A DNA stretch of 64,000 nt from Fuscovulum ytuae (GTDB taxonomy: Bacteria; Pseudomonadota; Alphaproteobacteria; Rhodobacterales; Rhodobacteraceae). The stretch's first letter is position 1, and every line of letters starts with the position of its first letter. The notes under the pieces are model-generated. The model worked only from the letters and a program-made list of their open reading frames with translations. It searched no databases and was not told the origin of the DNA. Positions 34,951 to 44,779 of the stretch are shown here, in pieces. The stretch is taken from assembly GCF_029953595.1 (NCBI RefSeq), contig NZ_CP124535.1:2773001-2837000 (forward strand). The letters run 5' to 3'. The position numbers were made by a program, and so were the translations under genes.

Positions 34951-35011
34951 CGGGCGGGGCCTTTCGCGGGCCCCGGCGCTTTTGTAGGGTTTCCCCGGAA
35001 CAGGGGGACCG

Positions 35012-37657
35012 ATGAGCGACGACAGCGTAACGCCCATGATGGCGCAATATCTGGAGATCAAGGCGCAGAACCCCGGGGCCTTGCTGTTCTACCGGATGGG
35101 CGATTTCTACGAGATGTTCTTCGAGGATGCCGTCGCGGCGGCAGAGGCGCTGGATATCGCGCTGACGAAGCGGGGGTTCCATCTGGGTGAGCCCATTGCA
35201 ATGTGCGGGGTGCCCGTGCATGCCGCCGAGGGCTATTTGCTGACACTGATCCGCAAGGGCTTTCGCGTGGCGATTGCCGAGCAGTTGGAAGACCCGGCCG
35301 AGGCGAAGAAGCGCGGGTCAAAGGCGGTGGTGCGGCGCGATGTGGTGCGGTTGGTCACGCCCGGCACCCTGACCGAGGACGCGTTACTGGAGGCGCGGCG
35401 GCACAACTTCCTGTGCGCCTTTGCCGAAGTGCGGGACGAGGCGGCTTTGGCCTGGGCCGATATTTCCACGGGCGAGTTGCGGGTGATGCCCTGTGCGCCC
35501 GCGCGGCTGGGGCCGGAACTGGCGCGGCTGGCCCCGCGCGAGGTGCTGATTTCCGAGGCGCGAGAGGCGGATTGGGCCGGAATAGTGACGGAATCGGGCG
35601 CGTCGCTGACGCGGCTGGCGCGGGGGTCTTTCGACTCTGTTTCCGCCGAAAAGCGGCTGTGTGCGCTGTTTGATGTGGGGACGCTGGAAGGGTTCGGGCG
35701 GTTTGATCGGGCGGAACTGTCAGCGATGGGGGCGCTGGTTGATTATCTGGACCTGACGCAGCGGGGGAAACTGCCCCTGCTGCGGCCCCCGGTGAAAGAG
35801 GCGGCGGGGGGCGCGATGCAGATCGACGCGGCGACCCGGCGCAATCTGGAACTGACGCAGGCCTTGAGTGGCGGTCGGGATGGGTCGCTGCTGGCGGCGG
35901 TGGATCGGACGGTGACGGCACCGGGGGCGCGGCTGTTGGAGCGGCGGATTTCATCGCCGTCGCGGGACCTTTCGGTGATCCATGCGCGGTCGGAATCGGT
36001 GCGGTTTCTGCTGGAACAGAGCCTTTTGCGCGGGGAATTGCGTGATGCGCTGCGGCGGGTGCCGGATATGGACCGCGCACTGTCGCGGCTGGCGCTGGAT
36101 CGGGGGGGGCCGCGGGATCTGGCGGCGATCCGGGCGGGGCTGACGCAGGCGGTTTCGGTGGCGGCGCGGCTGGAGGGGGCACCTTCGCTGCTGGAGGATG
36201 CCGCGCGGGCGCTGGTGGGGCATGAGGCGCTGGTCGATCTGCTGGATCAGGCGCTGGTGGCGGAGCCGCCCTTGCTGGCGCGGGATGGGGGGTTCATCGC
36301 GCCGGGATATGATGAGGAGCTGGATCAGGCGCGGCGCTTGCGGGATGAGGGGCGCGGGGTGATCGCCACGATGCAGGCGGAATTCATTGCAGCGACCGGC
36401 ATCCAGAGCCTGAAGATCAAGCACAACAATGTGCTGGGCTATTTCATCGAGACGACATCGACCCATGCCGAGAAGATGATGAACCCGCCCTTGTCAGAGA
36501 CTTTCATCCACCGGCAGACGACGGCGGGGCAGGTGCGGTTTACCACCGTTGCATTGTCCGAGATGGAGACGCGCATCCTGAATGCGGGGAACCATGCGCT
36601 TGAGATCGAGAAGCGGCATTTCGAGGCGCTGCGGGCGGCGGTTCTGGCGGCAAGCGGCCCGGTGGGGGCGGCAGCGCGGGCCTTGGCTGAGGTGGATCTG
36701 GCGGCAGCTTGGGCGGACCTTGCGGCGGATGAAGGGTGGTGCGAGCCGCTGGTGGATGAAAGCCGCGCCTTTGTGGTGGAGGGCGGGCGGCATCCGGTGG
36801 TGGAACGGGCGCTGCGGCGGCAGGGGGCGGGGCCGTTTGTTGCCAATGACTGCGCTTTGACCGAAGGGGAAACGCCTGCCATATGGCTGCTGACCGGGCC
36901 GAACATGGCGGGTAAGTCCACGTTTTTGCGGCAGAATGCGCTGATTGCGCTGCTGGCGCAGGCAGGGAGTTTTGTGCCTGCGCGCCGCGCGCATATCGGG
37001 GTTGTCAGCCAACTGTTCAGCCGCGTGGGGGCGGCGGATGATCTGGCGCGGGGGCGATCCACCTTCATGGTGGAGATGGTGGAGACGGCGGCCATCCTGA
37101 ATCAGGCAGATGACCGGGCGCTGGTGATTCTGGATGAGATCGGGCGGGGCACGGCCACCTATGACGGGCTGTCGATTGCCTGGGCCACGATGGAGCATCT
37201 GCACGGGGTGAACCGCTGCCGGGCCCTTTTTGCCACGCATTACCATGAGATGACGGCCTTGGCGGGCAAGTTGGAGGGCGTGGAGAACGCCACGGTGCGG
37301 GTGAAGGAATGGGAGGGCGAGGTCATCTTCCTGCATGAGGTGCGGAAGGGGGCGGCGGATCGGTCCTATGGCGTGCAAGTGGCGCGGTTGGCGGGGTTGC
37401 CTGCGGCGGTGGTGGACCGGGCCAAGGTGGTTCTGGAAGCTTTGGAATCGGGCGAGCGGCAGGGGGGGGCAAGGCCGAAGGCCTTGATCGACGATCTGCC
37501 CTTGTTCAGCGTGGCCCCGGCAGCACCGCCCGCGCCGCGTGTGGTGGCGAAGGAGTCTGTCGTTGAGACGCGGCTGAAAGAGGCGTTGCCGGACGAGATG
37601 ACGCCGATGGAGGCGCTACGGCTGGTCTATGAGTTGAAGGACTTGCTGAAGCCTTAG
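35012..37657 (+). CDS. mutS: DNA mismatch repair protein MutS
   Basis: MutS recognises base mismatches and small loops and recruits MutL. The 881-residue protein has the N-terminal mismatch-binding domain with [20 protein letters not shown], containing the stacking Phe-x-Glu. Connector, lever and clamp regions follow, and then the C-terminal ABC-type ATPase with Walker [16 protein letters not shown]-loop area [14 protein letters not shown] and Walker [16 protein letters not shown]. The final stretch ends [15 protein letters not shown], as in family members. Start ATG and length are normal. Its last bases overlap the converging cysQ stop by 4 bp. Confidence 0.97.
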   Translation: MSDDSVTPMMAQYLEIKAQNPGALLFYRMGDFYEMFFEDAVAAAEALDIALTKRGFHLGEPIAMCGVPVHAAEGYLLTLIRKGFRVAIAEQLEDPAEAKKRGSKAVVRRDVVRLVTPGTLTEDALLEARRHNFLCAFAEVRDEAALAWADISTGELRVMPCAPARLGPELARLAPREVLISEAREADWAGIVTESGASLTRLARGSFDSVSAEKRLCALFDVGTLEGFGRFDRAELSAMGALVDYLDLTQRGKLPLLRPPVKEAAGGAMQIDAATRRNLELTQALSGGRDGSLLAAVDRTVTAPGARLLERRISSPSRDLSVIHARSESVRFLLEQSLLRGELRDALRRVPDMDRALSRLALDRGGPRDLAAIRAGLTQAVSVAARLEGAPSLLEDAARALVGHEALVDLLDQALVAEPPLLARDGGFIAPGYDEELDQARRLRDEGRGVIATMQAEFIAATGIQSLKIKHNNVLGYFIETTSTHAEKMMNPPLSETFIHRQTTAGQVRFTTVALSEMETRILNAGNHALEIEKRHFEALRAAVLAASGPVGAAARALAEVDLAAAWADLAADEGWCEPLVDESRAFVVEGGRHPVVERALRRQGAGPFVANDCALTEGETPAIWLLTGPNMAGKSTFLRQNALIALLAQAGSFVPARRAHIGVVSQLFSRVGAADDLARGRSTFMVEMVETAAILNQADDRALVILDEIGRGTATYDGLSIAWATMEHLHGVNRCRALFATHYHEMTALAGKLEGVENATVRVKEWEGEVIFLHEVRKGAADRSYGVQVARLAGLPAAVVDRAKVVLEALESGERQGGARPKALIDDLPLFSVAPAAPPAPRVVAKESVVETRLKEALPDEMTPMEALRLVYELKDLLKP

Positions 37658-38430
37658 GCGAGGCGCGCGCGGAGCGCGGCATGCAGGCCGGGTGCGGCGG
37701 CGATCAGGCCATCCGAGCGGGGTGTGGGGCGGTTAAAGCGCAGGGGTTCCCCGTGCCTGTCGGTTACGGTGGCACCTGCGCGGGCGGCGATCAGGCTGCC
37801 TGCGGCGATGTCCCATTCCCAGCCTTGGCGGAAGGAGAGCATCCCGTCAAAGCGGCCTTGGCCGACGAGGGCAAGGCGATAGGCGACAGACGTGCGGAAA
37901 CTGCGTTTCACATCCGGCACGCCGCCGGGCCAGAATTCGGGTTTCAGGTTCACGGCGGGGGTGAGGAGGGTTGCGCCCTCGATGGTGGTCTGGGTGCTGG
38001 CTTGGATGGGCTGGCCATTCAACGTCGCGGGGCCGTCTAGGGTGGCGGCGAAGAGGCGATCAAGCGCGGGGAGGTAGACGACACCCGCCGTCACCACCCC
38101 GCCTTTGGCCACGGCGAGGGCGTGGCTGAAGCTGTCTTCGCCTTCGATGAAGGCGCGGGTGCCGTCGATCGGATCAAGGATAAAGACATCGCGGGCGGCA
38201 AGGCGGGCGGGATCGTCGGGGGTTTCTTCGGACAACCAGCCGTAATCGGGGCGGGCGGCGCGCAGATGGTGATGCAGCGCCTCGTTCACGGCATGGTCGG
38301 CCTCTGTCACCGGGCTTTCATCGCCCTTTTGCCAGACCTTGGGATTCCGCTTCCAATAGCGAAGCGCGATGGGGCCCGCGATGCGGGCGGCCTGCACCAG
38401 AAGGGAAAGGTCGTCCTCAGGCCCCGGCAA
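37654..38430 (-). CDS. cysQ: 3'(2'),5'-bisphosphate nucleotidase CysQ / inositol monophosphatase family
   Basis: The 258-residue protein is a Mg-dependent phosphatase with the motif pair [15 protein letters not shown] (metal-binding Asp residues) and [15 protein letters not shown]. The upstream [20 protein letters not shown] then EET is also conserved. CysQ recycles phosphoadenosine phosphate from sulfate assimilation and sulfotransferase reactions; the inositol monophosphatase reading of the same family cannot be excluded. A sulfotransferase-like gene lies about 4 kb away, which would produce PAP as by-product (context only). The start overlaps the end of pmbA by 14 bp. Confidence 0.85.
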   Translation of the reverse strand: MPGPEDDLSLLVQAARIAGPIALRYWKRNPKVWQKGDESPVTEADHAVNEALHHHLRAARPDYGWLSEETPDDPARLAARDVFILDPIDGTRAFIEGEDSFSHALAVAKGGVVTAGVVYLPALDRLFAATLDGPATLNGQPIQASTQTTIEGATLLTPAVNLKPEFWPGGVPDVKRSFRTSVAYRLALVGQGRFDGMLSFRQGWEWDIAAGSLIAARAGATVTDRHGEPLRFNRPTPRSDGLIAAAPGLHAALRARLA

Positions 38431-39760
38431 GCGTCAGACCGTCGATCAGGCAGGAGGGGACGCGCGTGGAAAGATGCGCGCGGGCGTCATTGGCGGGGAT
38501 CAGTCGCAGCAGCATGTCGCGCAGGTTGCCCGCGATGGTGCATTCGTTGACGGGATGAGAGATCACGCCGTTCTGCACCCAGAAGCCAGCCGCGCCGCGG
38601 GAATAATCGCCCGTGGTGGGGTTGATGGTGGAGCCGATCATCGAGGTGACCAGAAGGCCCGTCCCCATGTCGCGGATCAGGTCGTCGCGCGAGCGGGTGC
38701 CGGGGGTCAGGTCGATGTTCGAGGTGCTTGGCGAGGGGGGAGCCGAGGTGCCACGCGCGGCGTTGGCCGTGCTGGGCAGGCCGAGCTTGCGCCCCGTCGC
38801 GAGGTCGAGCGTCCAGCCGGTGAGGATGCCGTTCTCCACGATGGCGCGGCGGCGGGTCGGCAGGCCTTCGCCATCAAAGGGGCGGGATGCGCCGATGCGG
38901 GGGCGGTGCGGGTCTTCGATCACGGACAGGCCTGCGGGGAGGACTTGCTGCCCCAGCGCGTCGCGCAGCCAGCTTGCGCCGCGCGCGATGGCCGCGCCGT
39001 TCACGGCAGAAAGGAGGTGGCCGATCAGGGAGGAGGCGATGCGTTCGTCAAACAGGACGGGATAGGTGCCGGTGACGGGTTTCACTGCGCCCGCGCGGGA
39101 TAGGGCGCGGTCGGCGGCGAGGGTGCCGATGCCTGCGGCATCAGGCAGGTCGGATTGGTATGTGCGGGATTCCCCGGCCCAGTCGCGTTCCATCCCCGTG
39201 CCTTCGCCGGTGAAGGCCACGGCCGAAAGGCTGCGCGAGGTGCGGGAATAGCCGCCGGAAAAGCCATTTGACGCGGCAAGGTGCATGGCGCGGGCGGAAT
39301 AGCCTGCCGATGCCTCGACCTGCGTGATGCCTTTGGCGGCGAGGGCAGCGGATTCGACTGCGCGGCAATCGGATTCCAGCGTGGCGGCATCGGGTTCTGG
39401 GGCGGGATCAGCAAGGTCGAGCGCGGCGAGGTCCCATTCGCGGGCGATGGCGTCGGGGTCGGCCAGACCGGCATAGGGGTCATTCGGAGCCTCGCGCGCC
39501 ATGGCGACGGCGCGTTCGGCAAGGGCCGCGATGGTGCGGTCGGATATGTCCGAGGAGGACACGCAGGCCTGTTTGCCGCCGAAAAGGACACGGAGGCCAA
39601 TTTCCGTGCCCTCGGCCCGTTCGGCCTGTTCCAGCGCCCCACGGCGAACGTCGATGGTGGTGGAGGTGCCGTGGATGGCCAACGCATCCGCCGCCTCGGC
39701 CCCGGCCTTGCGGGCGGCGTCAAGAAGGCGGGCGGTGAGGTCGGGAAGCGATGCGGTCAT
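38417..39760 (-). CDS. pmbA: TldD/PmbA family metalloprotease PmbA
   Basis: This is the PmbA/TldE half of a TldD-TldE protease that matures ribosomally made peptides and degrades CcdA in E. coli. The 447-residue protein shows EIGLRVLFGGKQACVSSSDI in the first half and YPVLFDERIASSLIGHLLSA later. TNIEDPHR-like (LSVIEDPHRPRIGASRPFDG) and TGDYSRGAAGFWVQNG segments near the C-terminus complete the family pattern. PmbA lacks the HExxxH site found in TldD, and none is seen here. The ATG MTASLPDLTARLLDAARKAG is chosen; an upstream extension of 56 codons has no similarity. No tldD is in this window. Confidence 0.92.
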   Translation of the reverse strand: MTASLPDLTARLLDAARKAGAEAADALAIHGTSTTIDVRRGALEQAERAEGTEIGLRVLFGGKQACVSSSDISDRTIAALAERAVAMAREAPNDPYAGLADPDAIAREWDLAALDLADPAPEPDAATLESDCRAVESAALAAKGITQVEASAGYSARAMHLAASNGFSGGYSRTSRSLSAVAFTGEGTGMERDWAGESRTYQSDLPDAAGIGTLAADRALSRAGAVKPVTGTYPVLFDERIASSLIGHLLSAVNGAAIARGASWLRDALGQQVLPAGLSVIEDPHRPRIGASRPFDGEGLPTRRRAIVENGILTGWTLDLATGRKLGLPSTANAARGTSAPPSPSTSNIDLTPGTRSRDDLIRDMGTGLLVTSMIGSTINPTTGDYSRGAAGFWVQNGVISHPVNECTIAGNLRDMLLRLIPANDARAHLSTRVPSCLIDGLTLAGA

Positions 39761-39836
39761 GGCCTGTCCTTTGGCGGGAATGCCTTGCAGGTAGTCCGGC
39801 AGGGGCGGCTGTGCAAGCGGGGACGGCACAGCGAAA

Positions 39837-39860
39837 GGCCCCCGCCAAGGGGCGGGGGCC
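39837..39860 (-). terminator. Terminator after the DUF2125 gene
   Basis: A perfect 10-bp stem GGCCCCCGCC/GGCGGGGGCC with a 4-nt loop, followed on the minus strand by TTTCG, ends the DUF2125 transcript just ahead of pmbA. Confidence 0.75.
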
Positions 39861-39878
39861 TGCGCCGTGGTCAAGGCG

Positions 39879-41426
39879 TTATTGCAACTGCTGGCCGTTG
39901 GCGAAGAAGCCGCCATCCTTGAATTCAAGGACCGAGGTCAGTTCGTCTTCGCCCGTGGCATTGGCGAACATCGACAGCATCATGCGGAAACCCATCGCCT
40001 GATCCTGCGGCAGAAGGCCCATGGCAACCAGCTTGTCCATCAGGGTGTTGCCACCCACGAGTTTCAGGTCGATCTGACCTGTTGGCGCTGGCATGCCGCC
40101 AAAGCTGACCAGATCGGTGTTGTCGAAGGTCAGCGCCCCGGTGCCGGTGAGTTCGGCCCCTGCGATCTTGGCGCGCAGTTCGGTGATGTCGAGGGAATTC
40201 AATTCGCCGGGAGGAGCGTCGCCCAGCGTCGCCATCGCCGCCTCGTCCATCAGGCTGGTGGTCAGCGTGGCGGTTCCCTTGGTGTCGATCACCAGCGTGG
40301 CCGGATCGCGCGGAAGCTGCTGGGTCGGGTCGATGATGGCCCAAATCTCTTCCGAAATGCTGAGATCGGCGATCCGGGTGAGGAAGGCGAAATCGGCAGG
40401 CGCGCCAGACGGCCCGACCGGCATGAGGAAGCTGAAAGCCGCCTCGCCGTAGTTCAGGTTGACCTGTGGGAAGGGGATGGTGGGGGCGGACATCGTCATC
40501 GCCACGCCCTTTGTACCTGCGGAATAGGACAGGCGCGAAGCATCCATGGCAAAGCCGAGGCTGCTGCTTTCGCCCGTCAGGTTGACCTTGGTCAGGCCGG
40601 TGGGATCGGTCACCTCCATGTCATAGGTGGTGGCGCCTGCGTTGACCGTGCCTTCGGTGGCAAAACCTGCTTGAAGCGCGGCGGCCATGTCGGCCATGGC
40701 CTCGGCCGAAAGCAGCGTGCCATTGGTGGTGCCGGTGATATTGGCCACGTTCATGGTCAGCTTCACGGTGGAAGGGCCAGCGCCTTCGCCCTCAGCGGGG
40801 CTGGGATCAAGATCGGTGCCGTTGACCGTAAGGGTCAGGCTGTCGGCGGCAAAGCTGCTGGTGAGGTCGGAGGTTTCGCCTTCACCCGCCGAGAAAAGGT
40901 ATGAGCCGGTAACGTTGGTCAGCACCGCCTCGGCCGTGGTGTCGATCGCCTCGGCGGCGACGCCTTCGATGCTGCCAAGGGCCACGGTCAGGGTGGGGGC
41001 GGTGAAATCATAAGTGGTTTCCGCCGCATCCCCGGACGCGATGATCGTAAGGTCAGGCTGCGTCACATCAATGGTGACAGTGGTGGGTTCGCCATCCGCC
41101 TCATCCGCTGGCGGATCGAAGGTGAGTGAGATCGGATAGTTTTCCGACATGGTCACGGCGACGGTGCCATCGCCCTGATCGGTGAAGACCATCTCTTCGA
41201 TGCTGCCTTCGCCGGTTACGCCTTCTTGTGCGATGCCAAGGGTCAGGCCGGTGACAACAAGCGCATCGCCATCGCGGGCAACGCTTTCGGTGGTGACGGT
41301 CTGGCCATTGCCTTGGATCAGGGCAAGCCAGTTTTCCCAAACCTGTTCGGGGGTCACGTCGGCCATAGCCGGCGCGGCAAGGATCATAACCAAGGCGGTG
41401 CTGCCTGCCAGCTTGCGGATGCGCAT
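39879..41426 (-). CDS. DUF2125 domain-containing exported protein
   Basis: The 515-residue protein begins with a signal peptide (MRIRKLAGSTALVMILAAPA, cleavage before DVTPEQVWENW). It continues with a long beta-rich region of repeated 30-40 residue strands, TVTIDVTQPDLTIIASGDAA and TLTVNGTDLDPSPAEG being examples. This matches the DUF2125 family, which is typical of Alphaproteobacteria and is thought to be periplasmic or outer-membrane associated; function is unknown. The beta-strand-rich repetitive profile is vaguely like AsmA/TamB proteins but much shorter. A clear terminator follows. The 193-bp gap before the gene holds nothing recognisable and is divergent with the odd epimerase gene. Confidence 0.82.
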   Translation of the reverse strand: MRIRKLAGSTALVMILAAPAMADVTPEQVWENWLALIQGNGQTVTTESVARDGDALVVTGLTLGIAQEGVTGEGSIEEMVFTDQGDGTVAVTMSENYPISLTFDPPADEADGEPTTVTIDVTQPDLTIIASGDAAETTYDFTAPTLTVALGSIEGVAAEAIDTTAEAVLTNVTGSYLFSAGEGETSDLTSSFAADSLTLTVNGTDLDPSPAEGEGAGPSTVKLTMNVANITGTTNGTLLSAEAMADMAAALQAGFATEGTVNAGATTYDMEVTDPTGLTKVNLTGESSSLGFAMDASRLSYSAGTKGVAMTMSAPTIPFPQVNLNYGEAAFSFLMPVGPSGAPADFAFLTRIADLSISEEIWAIIDPTQQLPRDPATLVIDTKGTATLTTSLMDEAAMATLGDAPPGELNSLDITELRAKIAGAELTGTGALTFDNTDLVSFGGMPAPTGQIDLKLVGGNTLMDKLVAMGLLPQDQAMGFRMMLSMFANATGEDELTSVLEFKDGGFFANGQQLQ

Positions 41427-41619
41427 AATCAACCTCGTATCGATGCGAAAAATCTCTTGGCGCGGAGCATCCACCCCGGTGATGGCCGGGTCAAGGGTTT
41501 CCAACGCCGCGACGGCATGGCTTATGTCGGTGGCAGAATTGTGAAGGCGGAGGGTATATGCGACGGTTTCGACCGCTTTTGGTGCCTGCGAGGCAGGCAT
41601 TACCTTCAAGGCAAGTGGA

Positions 41620-42465
41620 ATGCATATGCGACTGATGGTTATTGGCGGGACGCGATATTCGGGTCGTACGCTTCTGGAACTTTGCGCCGAGAATTCAGCC
41701 TTTTCCGAGGTGTGTGTGGTCAGTCGTCGCGCCGTGGAAATGAAAGGCGTCACCTCGGTCGTGCTTGACCGTAAGGATGAGAACGCCCTTCGGCAGGCCA
41801 TATTGGCCTTTGCGCCGGACGTCTTGGTCGACATGATCTGCTATGATGGTGCTGATGCCGCAGCCATGGGGCGGATGGACGGCGAGGGGTCGCTTCGTTG
41901 TGTTCAGCACTATGTGGTCATTTCGACATTCTTCCTAAATCAGCACGATGTATCAGCTTTCGGCATATCTGCTGGTTCGGACGCAGCTGAAATTGCACGG
42001 ATCGCCGATGGCTACACACGTCGCAAGGCACAGATGGAATGGCAGCTTGCCCATTCATCACTGCATGAGCGTTCGACGACCCTGCGCTTGCCTTTCATCT
42101 TTTCAAGAGACGACTACACTGATCGGTTCCAGACCTTCTGCCGGTTGGCCAGAACCAGGCCGGTCGAGAGTTTCGGACAGGAGCCTAGGTTTTCGATGAT
42201 CGAGAAGACCGATACTGCAAAAGCGATCATGGCCTTGGCCAGCCAGCCGCCACGAGGGCTTTGCGCTGCGTGCAATCCCGGAAGTGTTTCGGCCAGAGAT
42301 CTTGCAAAGCTCATCGTGGAAGAGGGGAGTGTTGTTTCACAGACTGGTGAGATGGCAGAGGTACCCTATTCTGTGATGAAGAATTTGGAGTTGGCATGTG
42401 CGGAGGGAGTCTCGCTGCGATCTTTGCGCGCCGCAGTGATTGAAGAGGCACGCAATGTCCGGTGA
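41620..42465 (+). CDS. NAD-dependent epimerase/dehydratase family protein, atypical composition
   Basis: The 281-residue protein starts MHMRLMVIGGTRYSGRTLLE, a Rossmann dinucleotide-binding Gly motif (GGTRYSG) of the extended SDR family. VLVDMICYDG and TLRLPFIFSRDDYTDRF segments follow, resembling isoflavone-reductase/epimerase-like proteins. A classic YxxxK active site is not evident; YTRRKAQMEW may be the equivalent. The codon use is visibly less GC-rich than the neighbours, suggesting recent acquisition. It overlaps the start of the downstream enoyl-CoA hydratase gene by 11 bp. No clear Shine-Dalgarno site is seen, and an ATG two codons later is an alternative start. Confidence 0.72.
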   Translation: MHMRLMVIGGTRYSGRTLLELCAENSAFSEVCVVSRRAVEMKGVTSVVLDRKDENALRQAILAFAPDVLVDMICYDGADAAAMGRMDGEGSLRCVQHYVVISTFFLNQHDVSAFGISAGSDAAEIARIADGYTRRKAQMEWQLAHSSLHERSTTLRLPFIFSRDDYTDRFQTFCRLARTRPVESFGQEPRFSMIEKTDTAKAIMALASQPPRGLCAACNPGSVSARDLAKLIVEEGSVVSQTGEMAEVPYSVMKNLELACAEGVSLRSLRAAVIEEARNVR

Positions 42466-43105
42466 CACAAAAGCCCCAGAGCCATTTTCGCAACTGGCGA
42501 TGATCCGGGCCGAAGATCGCGGCGGCGCGCGGGTCATCACGCTGGACCGGGCCGGAAAGGCGAATGCGCTGACAAGGGATATGCTGGCGGCGCTGGACGC
42601 TGCGGTGGCGCAGGCGGCGGCGGAGGGCGTGGCCGTGCTGATCCTGACCGGGGCGGGAAAGGTGTTTTCCGCCGGGGCAGACCTTGAAGGCATGGCGCAA
42701 GGCTTGGGCCATGCCCCGGAATGGGAGGTGCTGTCGGCGCGGATCGCGGCCTTTCCGGGGCTGACATTGGCCGCGCTGAACGGAACGTTGGCGGGGGGTG
42801 CCTTTGGCATGGTGCTGGCCTGCGACCTGCGTGTGGCGGTGCCGGGGGCCGAATTCTTTTATCCAGTGATGAAGCGGGGCTATCTGCCGCAACCTTCCGA
42901 TCCGCGGCGTCTGGCGGCGCTGGTGGGGCCAGCAAGGGCCAAGCAGATCATCCTTGCGGGCCGCCGCATCGGCGCGACCGAGGCGCGGGATTGGGGTCTG
43001 GTCGATCTGGTGGCAGAGGATGCCGTTGAAGCTGCGCTGGGTCTTGCCGCCGATGCGCTGGGCGCGGAAGGGGTGCATGTACGCCGGATGAAGGCGATGT
43101 TCTAA
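42455..43105 (+). CDS. Enoyl-CoA hydratase/isomerase family protein
   Basis: The 216-residue crotonase-fold protein contains AVLILTGAGKVFSAGADLEG, with the oxyanion-hole segment, then LTLAALNGTLAGGAFGMVLA and CDLRVAVPGAEFFYPVMKRG. The classic catalytic Glu pair of hydratases is not both present at the usual places: the second site reads GGAFGMVLACDLRVA rather than GGGxELA. This points to a CoA-ester-binding relative with a different reaction. ATG lies inside the last codons of the preceding gene. It may be cotranscribed with that epimerase. The substrate is unknown. Confidence 0.82.
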   Translation: MSGDTKAPEPFSQLAMIRAEDRGGARVITLDRAGKANALTRDMLAALDAAVAQAAAEGVAVLILTGAGKVFSAGADLEGMAQGLGHAPEWEVLSARIAAFPGLTLAALNGTLAGGAFGMVLACDLRVAVPGAEFFYPVMKRGYLPQPSDPRRLAALVGPARAKQIILAGRRIGATEARDWGLVDLVAEDAVEAALGLAADALGAEGVHVRRMKAMF

Positions 43106-43111
43106 CGGGTA

Positions 43112-43396
43112 TCAGCGCCGCCTTTTCGGCACAGGGGACAGGAATTCGGGCGGCCGCTTGGCGATCCAAGTCAGGAAACCTTCCATCCGTGGATCGGCGC
43201 GGATCGCCTCGGGCGTGTTGAACTGGCGGGCGAGTTCGGATTCGGTGAATCGGGCGTGGATTTCCTTGTGGCAGATGTGATGGACAAGCACCGTCGGCCC
43301 CCCCTTGCCCCCTTTCAGTTTCGGGATCAGGTGGTGCAGGCTTTGCGGCACGTCCTCTGGGATGGGGCGCAGACAGAGGGGGCAGATCGGGTCCAT
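43112..43396 (-). CDS. Small HNH-type nuclease domain protein
   Basis: The 94-residue protein has CPLCLRPIPEDVPQSLHHLI then PKLKGGKGGPTVLVHHICHK and EIHARF, giving the CxxC zinc-site start and the His-Asn/His-type beta-beta-alpha core of an HNH nuclease (the central Asn may be replaced). It is a stand-alone domain without methylase or restriction partner. It converges on the crotonase gene, 6 bp between stops, and lies opposite the flavoprotein gene. Whether it is an active nuclease cannot be read from sequence. Confidence 0.78.
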   Translation of the reverse strand: MDPICPLCLRPIPEDVPQSLHHLIPKLKGGKGGPTVLVHHICHKEIHARFTESELARQFNTPEAIRADPRMEGFLTWIAKRPPEFLSPVPKRRR

Positions 43397-43431
43397 ATGC
43401 GGATGATGGCGCGGAAGGTGCTGGGGGCAAG

Positions 43432-44589
43432 ATGGATGCGCTGGTGATCGGGGCAGGGCCTGCGGGCCTGATGGCGGCAGAGGAACTGGCCCATGCCGGC
43501 CGGCGGGTGGTGATCTGCGAGGCCAAGCCCTCGGCAGGGCGCAAGTTCCTGATGGCCGGGAAATCGGGGTTGAACGTCACGAAGGATGAGGGGGAGGCCG
43601 ATTTCCTTGCGGCCTATGGCGGGGGCTGGCTTTCGCCGGTCTTGCAGGAGTTCGGGCCGCAGGAGGTGATGGCTTGGTGCCGCGCGCTGGGGCAGGAGGT
43701 GTTCACCGGCACGTCAGGGCGGGTGTTTCCGGTGGCGATGAAAGGGTCACCCCTGCTGCGGGCTTGGCTCGCGCGGTTGGGCGCGGCGGGGGTGGCGCTG
43801 CGGCTGCGCTGGCGCTGGACGGGGTTTCAGGGGGACGGTTGGCGGTTCGACACGCCCGATGGGGTGCAGGTGCTGCATCCCCGCGTGGTGGTGCTGGCGC
43901 TGGGCGGGGCAAGCTGGCCAAGGCTGGGGTCAGATGCGGCATGGGTGCCTTGGTTGCAGGAAAAGGGGGTGGAGGTTGCGCCGTTCCGGCCTGCGAACAT
44001 GGGTTTCGTGGTGGATTGGTCCGCGCATATGGCGCGGCATTTCGGCCAGCCGGTAAAAGGCGCGGCGCTGCTGGTGGGCGGCAGGCGGGAGAGAGGGGAA
44101 TTCGTCGTCTCGGCGCGCGGGATCGAAGGGGGCGGGGTCTATGCCGTCTCGGCTGCGTTGCGCGAAGGGGCGAGGCTGGCGCTGGATTTCCTGCCGGATG
44201 TGGCCGAGTCGGAGGTTGCGGCGCGACTGGCGCGGATGAAACCGGGCGAGACGCGGGCCAATCGGCTGCGCAAGCTGGGGCTGTCGCCGGTGGCGGCGGC
44301 GCTGGTCATGGAATTTGGGCGCGACATGCCCATCGAGGCGGCGGCAAAGCGGCTGCCCCTGGCCTTGGCGGGCCCGCGACCGATTGCCGAGGCCATCTCA
44401 AGCGCCGGGGGCATCACGCAGGCTGCACTGACCGAAGGGCTGGAACTTAAGGCGCTGCCGGGGGTCTTTGCCTGCGGCGAGATGCTGGATTGGGAGGCCC
44501 CGACGGGTGGTTATCTGCTGACCGGCTGCTGGGCGACAGGGCGCTGGGCCGGGCGGGCGGCGGCTTTGGTGGGAAGCCAAGAAAGATGA
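43432..44589 (+). CDS. TIGR03862-type flavoprotein (NAD(P)/FAD-dependent oxidoreductase)
   Basis: The 385-residue protein belongs to the HI0933-like/TIGR03862 family. Its FAD-binding motif is VIGAGPAGLMAAEELAHAGR, then VVICEAKPSAGRKFLMAGKS with the family continuation GLNVTK. The C-terminal ends with GVFACGEMLDWEAPTGGYLL, another conserved FAD-contact region. The family has no firm function; relatives are linked to tRNA-modifying or thiol redox chemistry by annotation only. The gene starts 35 bp after the 5' end of the divergent HNH gene. An inverted-repeat terminator begins at its stop. Confidence 0.9.
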   Translation: MDALVIGAGPAGLMAAEELAHAGRRVVICEAKPSAGRKFLMAGKSGLNVTKDEGEADFLAAYGGGWLSPVLQEFGPQEVMAWCRALGQEVFTGTSGRVFPVAMKGSPLLRAWLARLGAAGVALRLRWRWTGFQGDGWRFDTPDGVQVLHPRVVVLALGGASWPRLGSDAAWVPWLQEKGVEVAPFRPANMGFVVDWSAHMARHFGQPVKGAALLVGGRRERGEFVVSARGIEGGGVYAVSAALREGARLALDFLPDVAESEVAARLARMKPGETRANRLRKLGLSPVAAALVMEFGRDMPIEAAAKRLPLALAGPRPIAEAISSAGGITQAALTEGLELKALPGVFACGEMLDWEAPTGGYLLTGCWATGRWAGRAAALVGSQER

Positions 44590-44640
44590 GTATTTGGGCC
44601 AAGATGAAGGGGTTGGGTCTTCATCTTGGCAAAATTACTC
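44588..44640 (+). terminator. Long inverted repeat after the flavoprotein gene
   Basis: Arms 44588-44608 and 44620-44640 pair over about 21 positions with few mismatches, including the perfect 11-bp core GCCAAGATGAA. A run of AAAATTACTC follows. I recall this GCCAAGATGAA hairpin being common at gene ends in Rhodobacterales. Confidence 0.65.
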
Positions 44641-44779
44641 TCAGGGGGTGAATTGGCACGCCGCAGGCGGGACAAGAGGGGGCGGAACGCCCCTTGAACG
44701 CGGAGCCGGACGCGCGGCACGCGCGGGAGGCGACAGGAAAGGCTTGCGCGACCCGCTTGCGGGCCGCGCGCAATGCTGT

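Noticed and set aside
43112-43396. HNH protein as part of a restriction-modification or phage defence system
   Set aside because: No methyltransferase, helicase or other defence gene is adjacent; it is a lone small domain.
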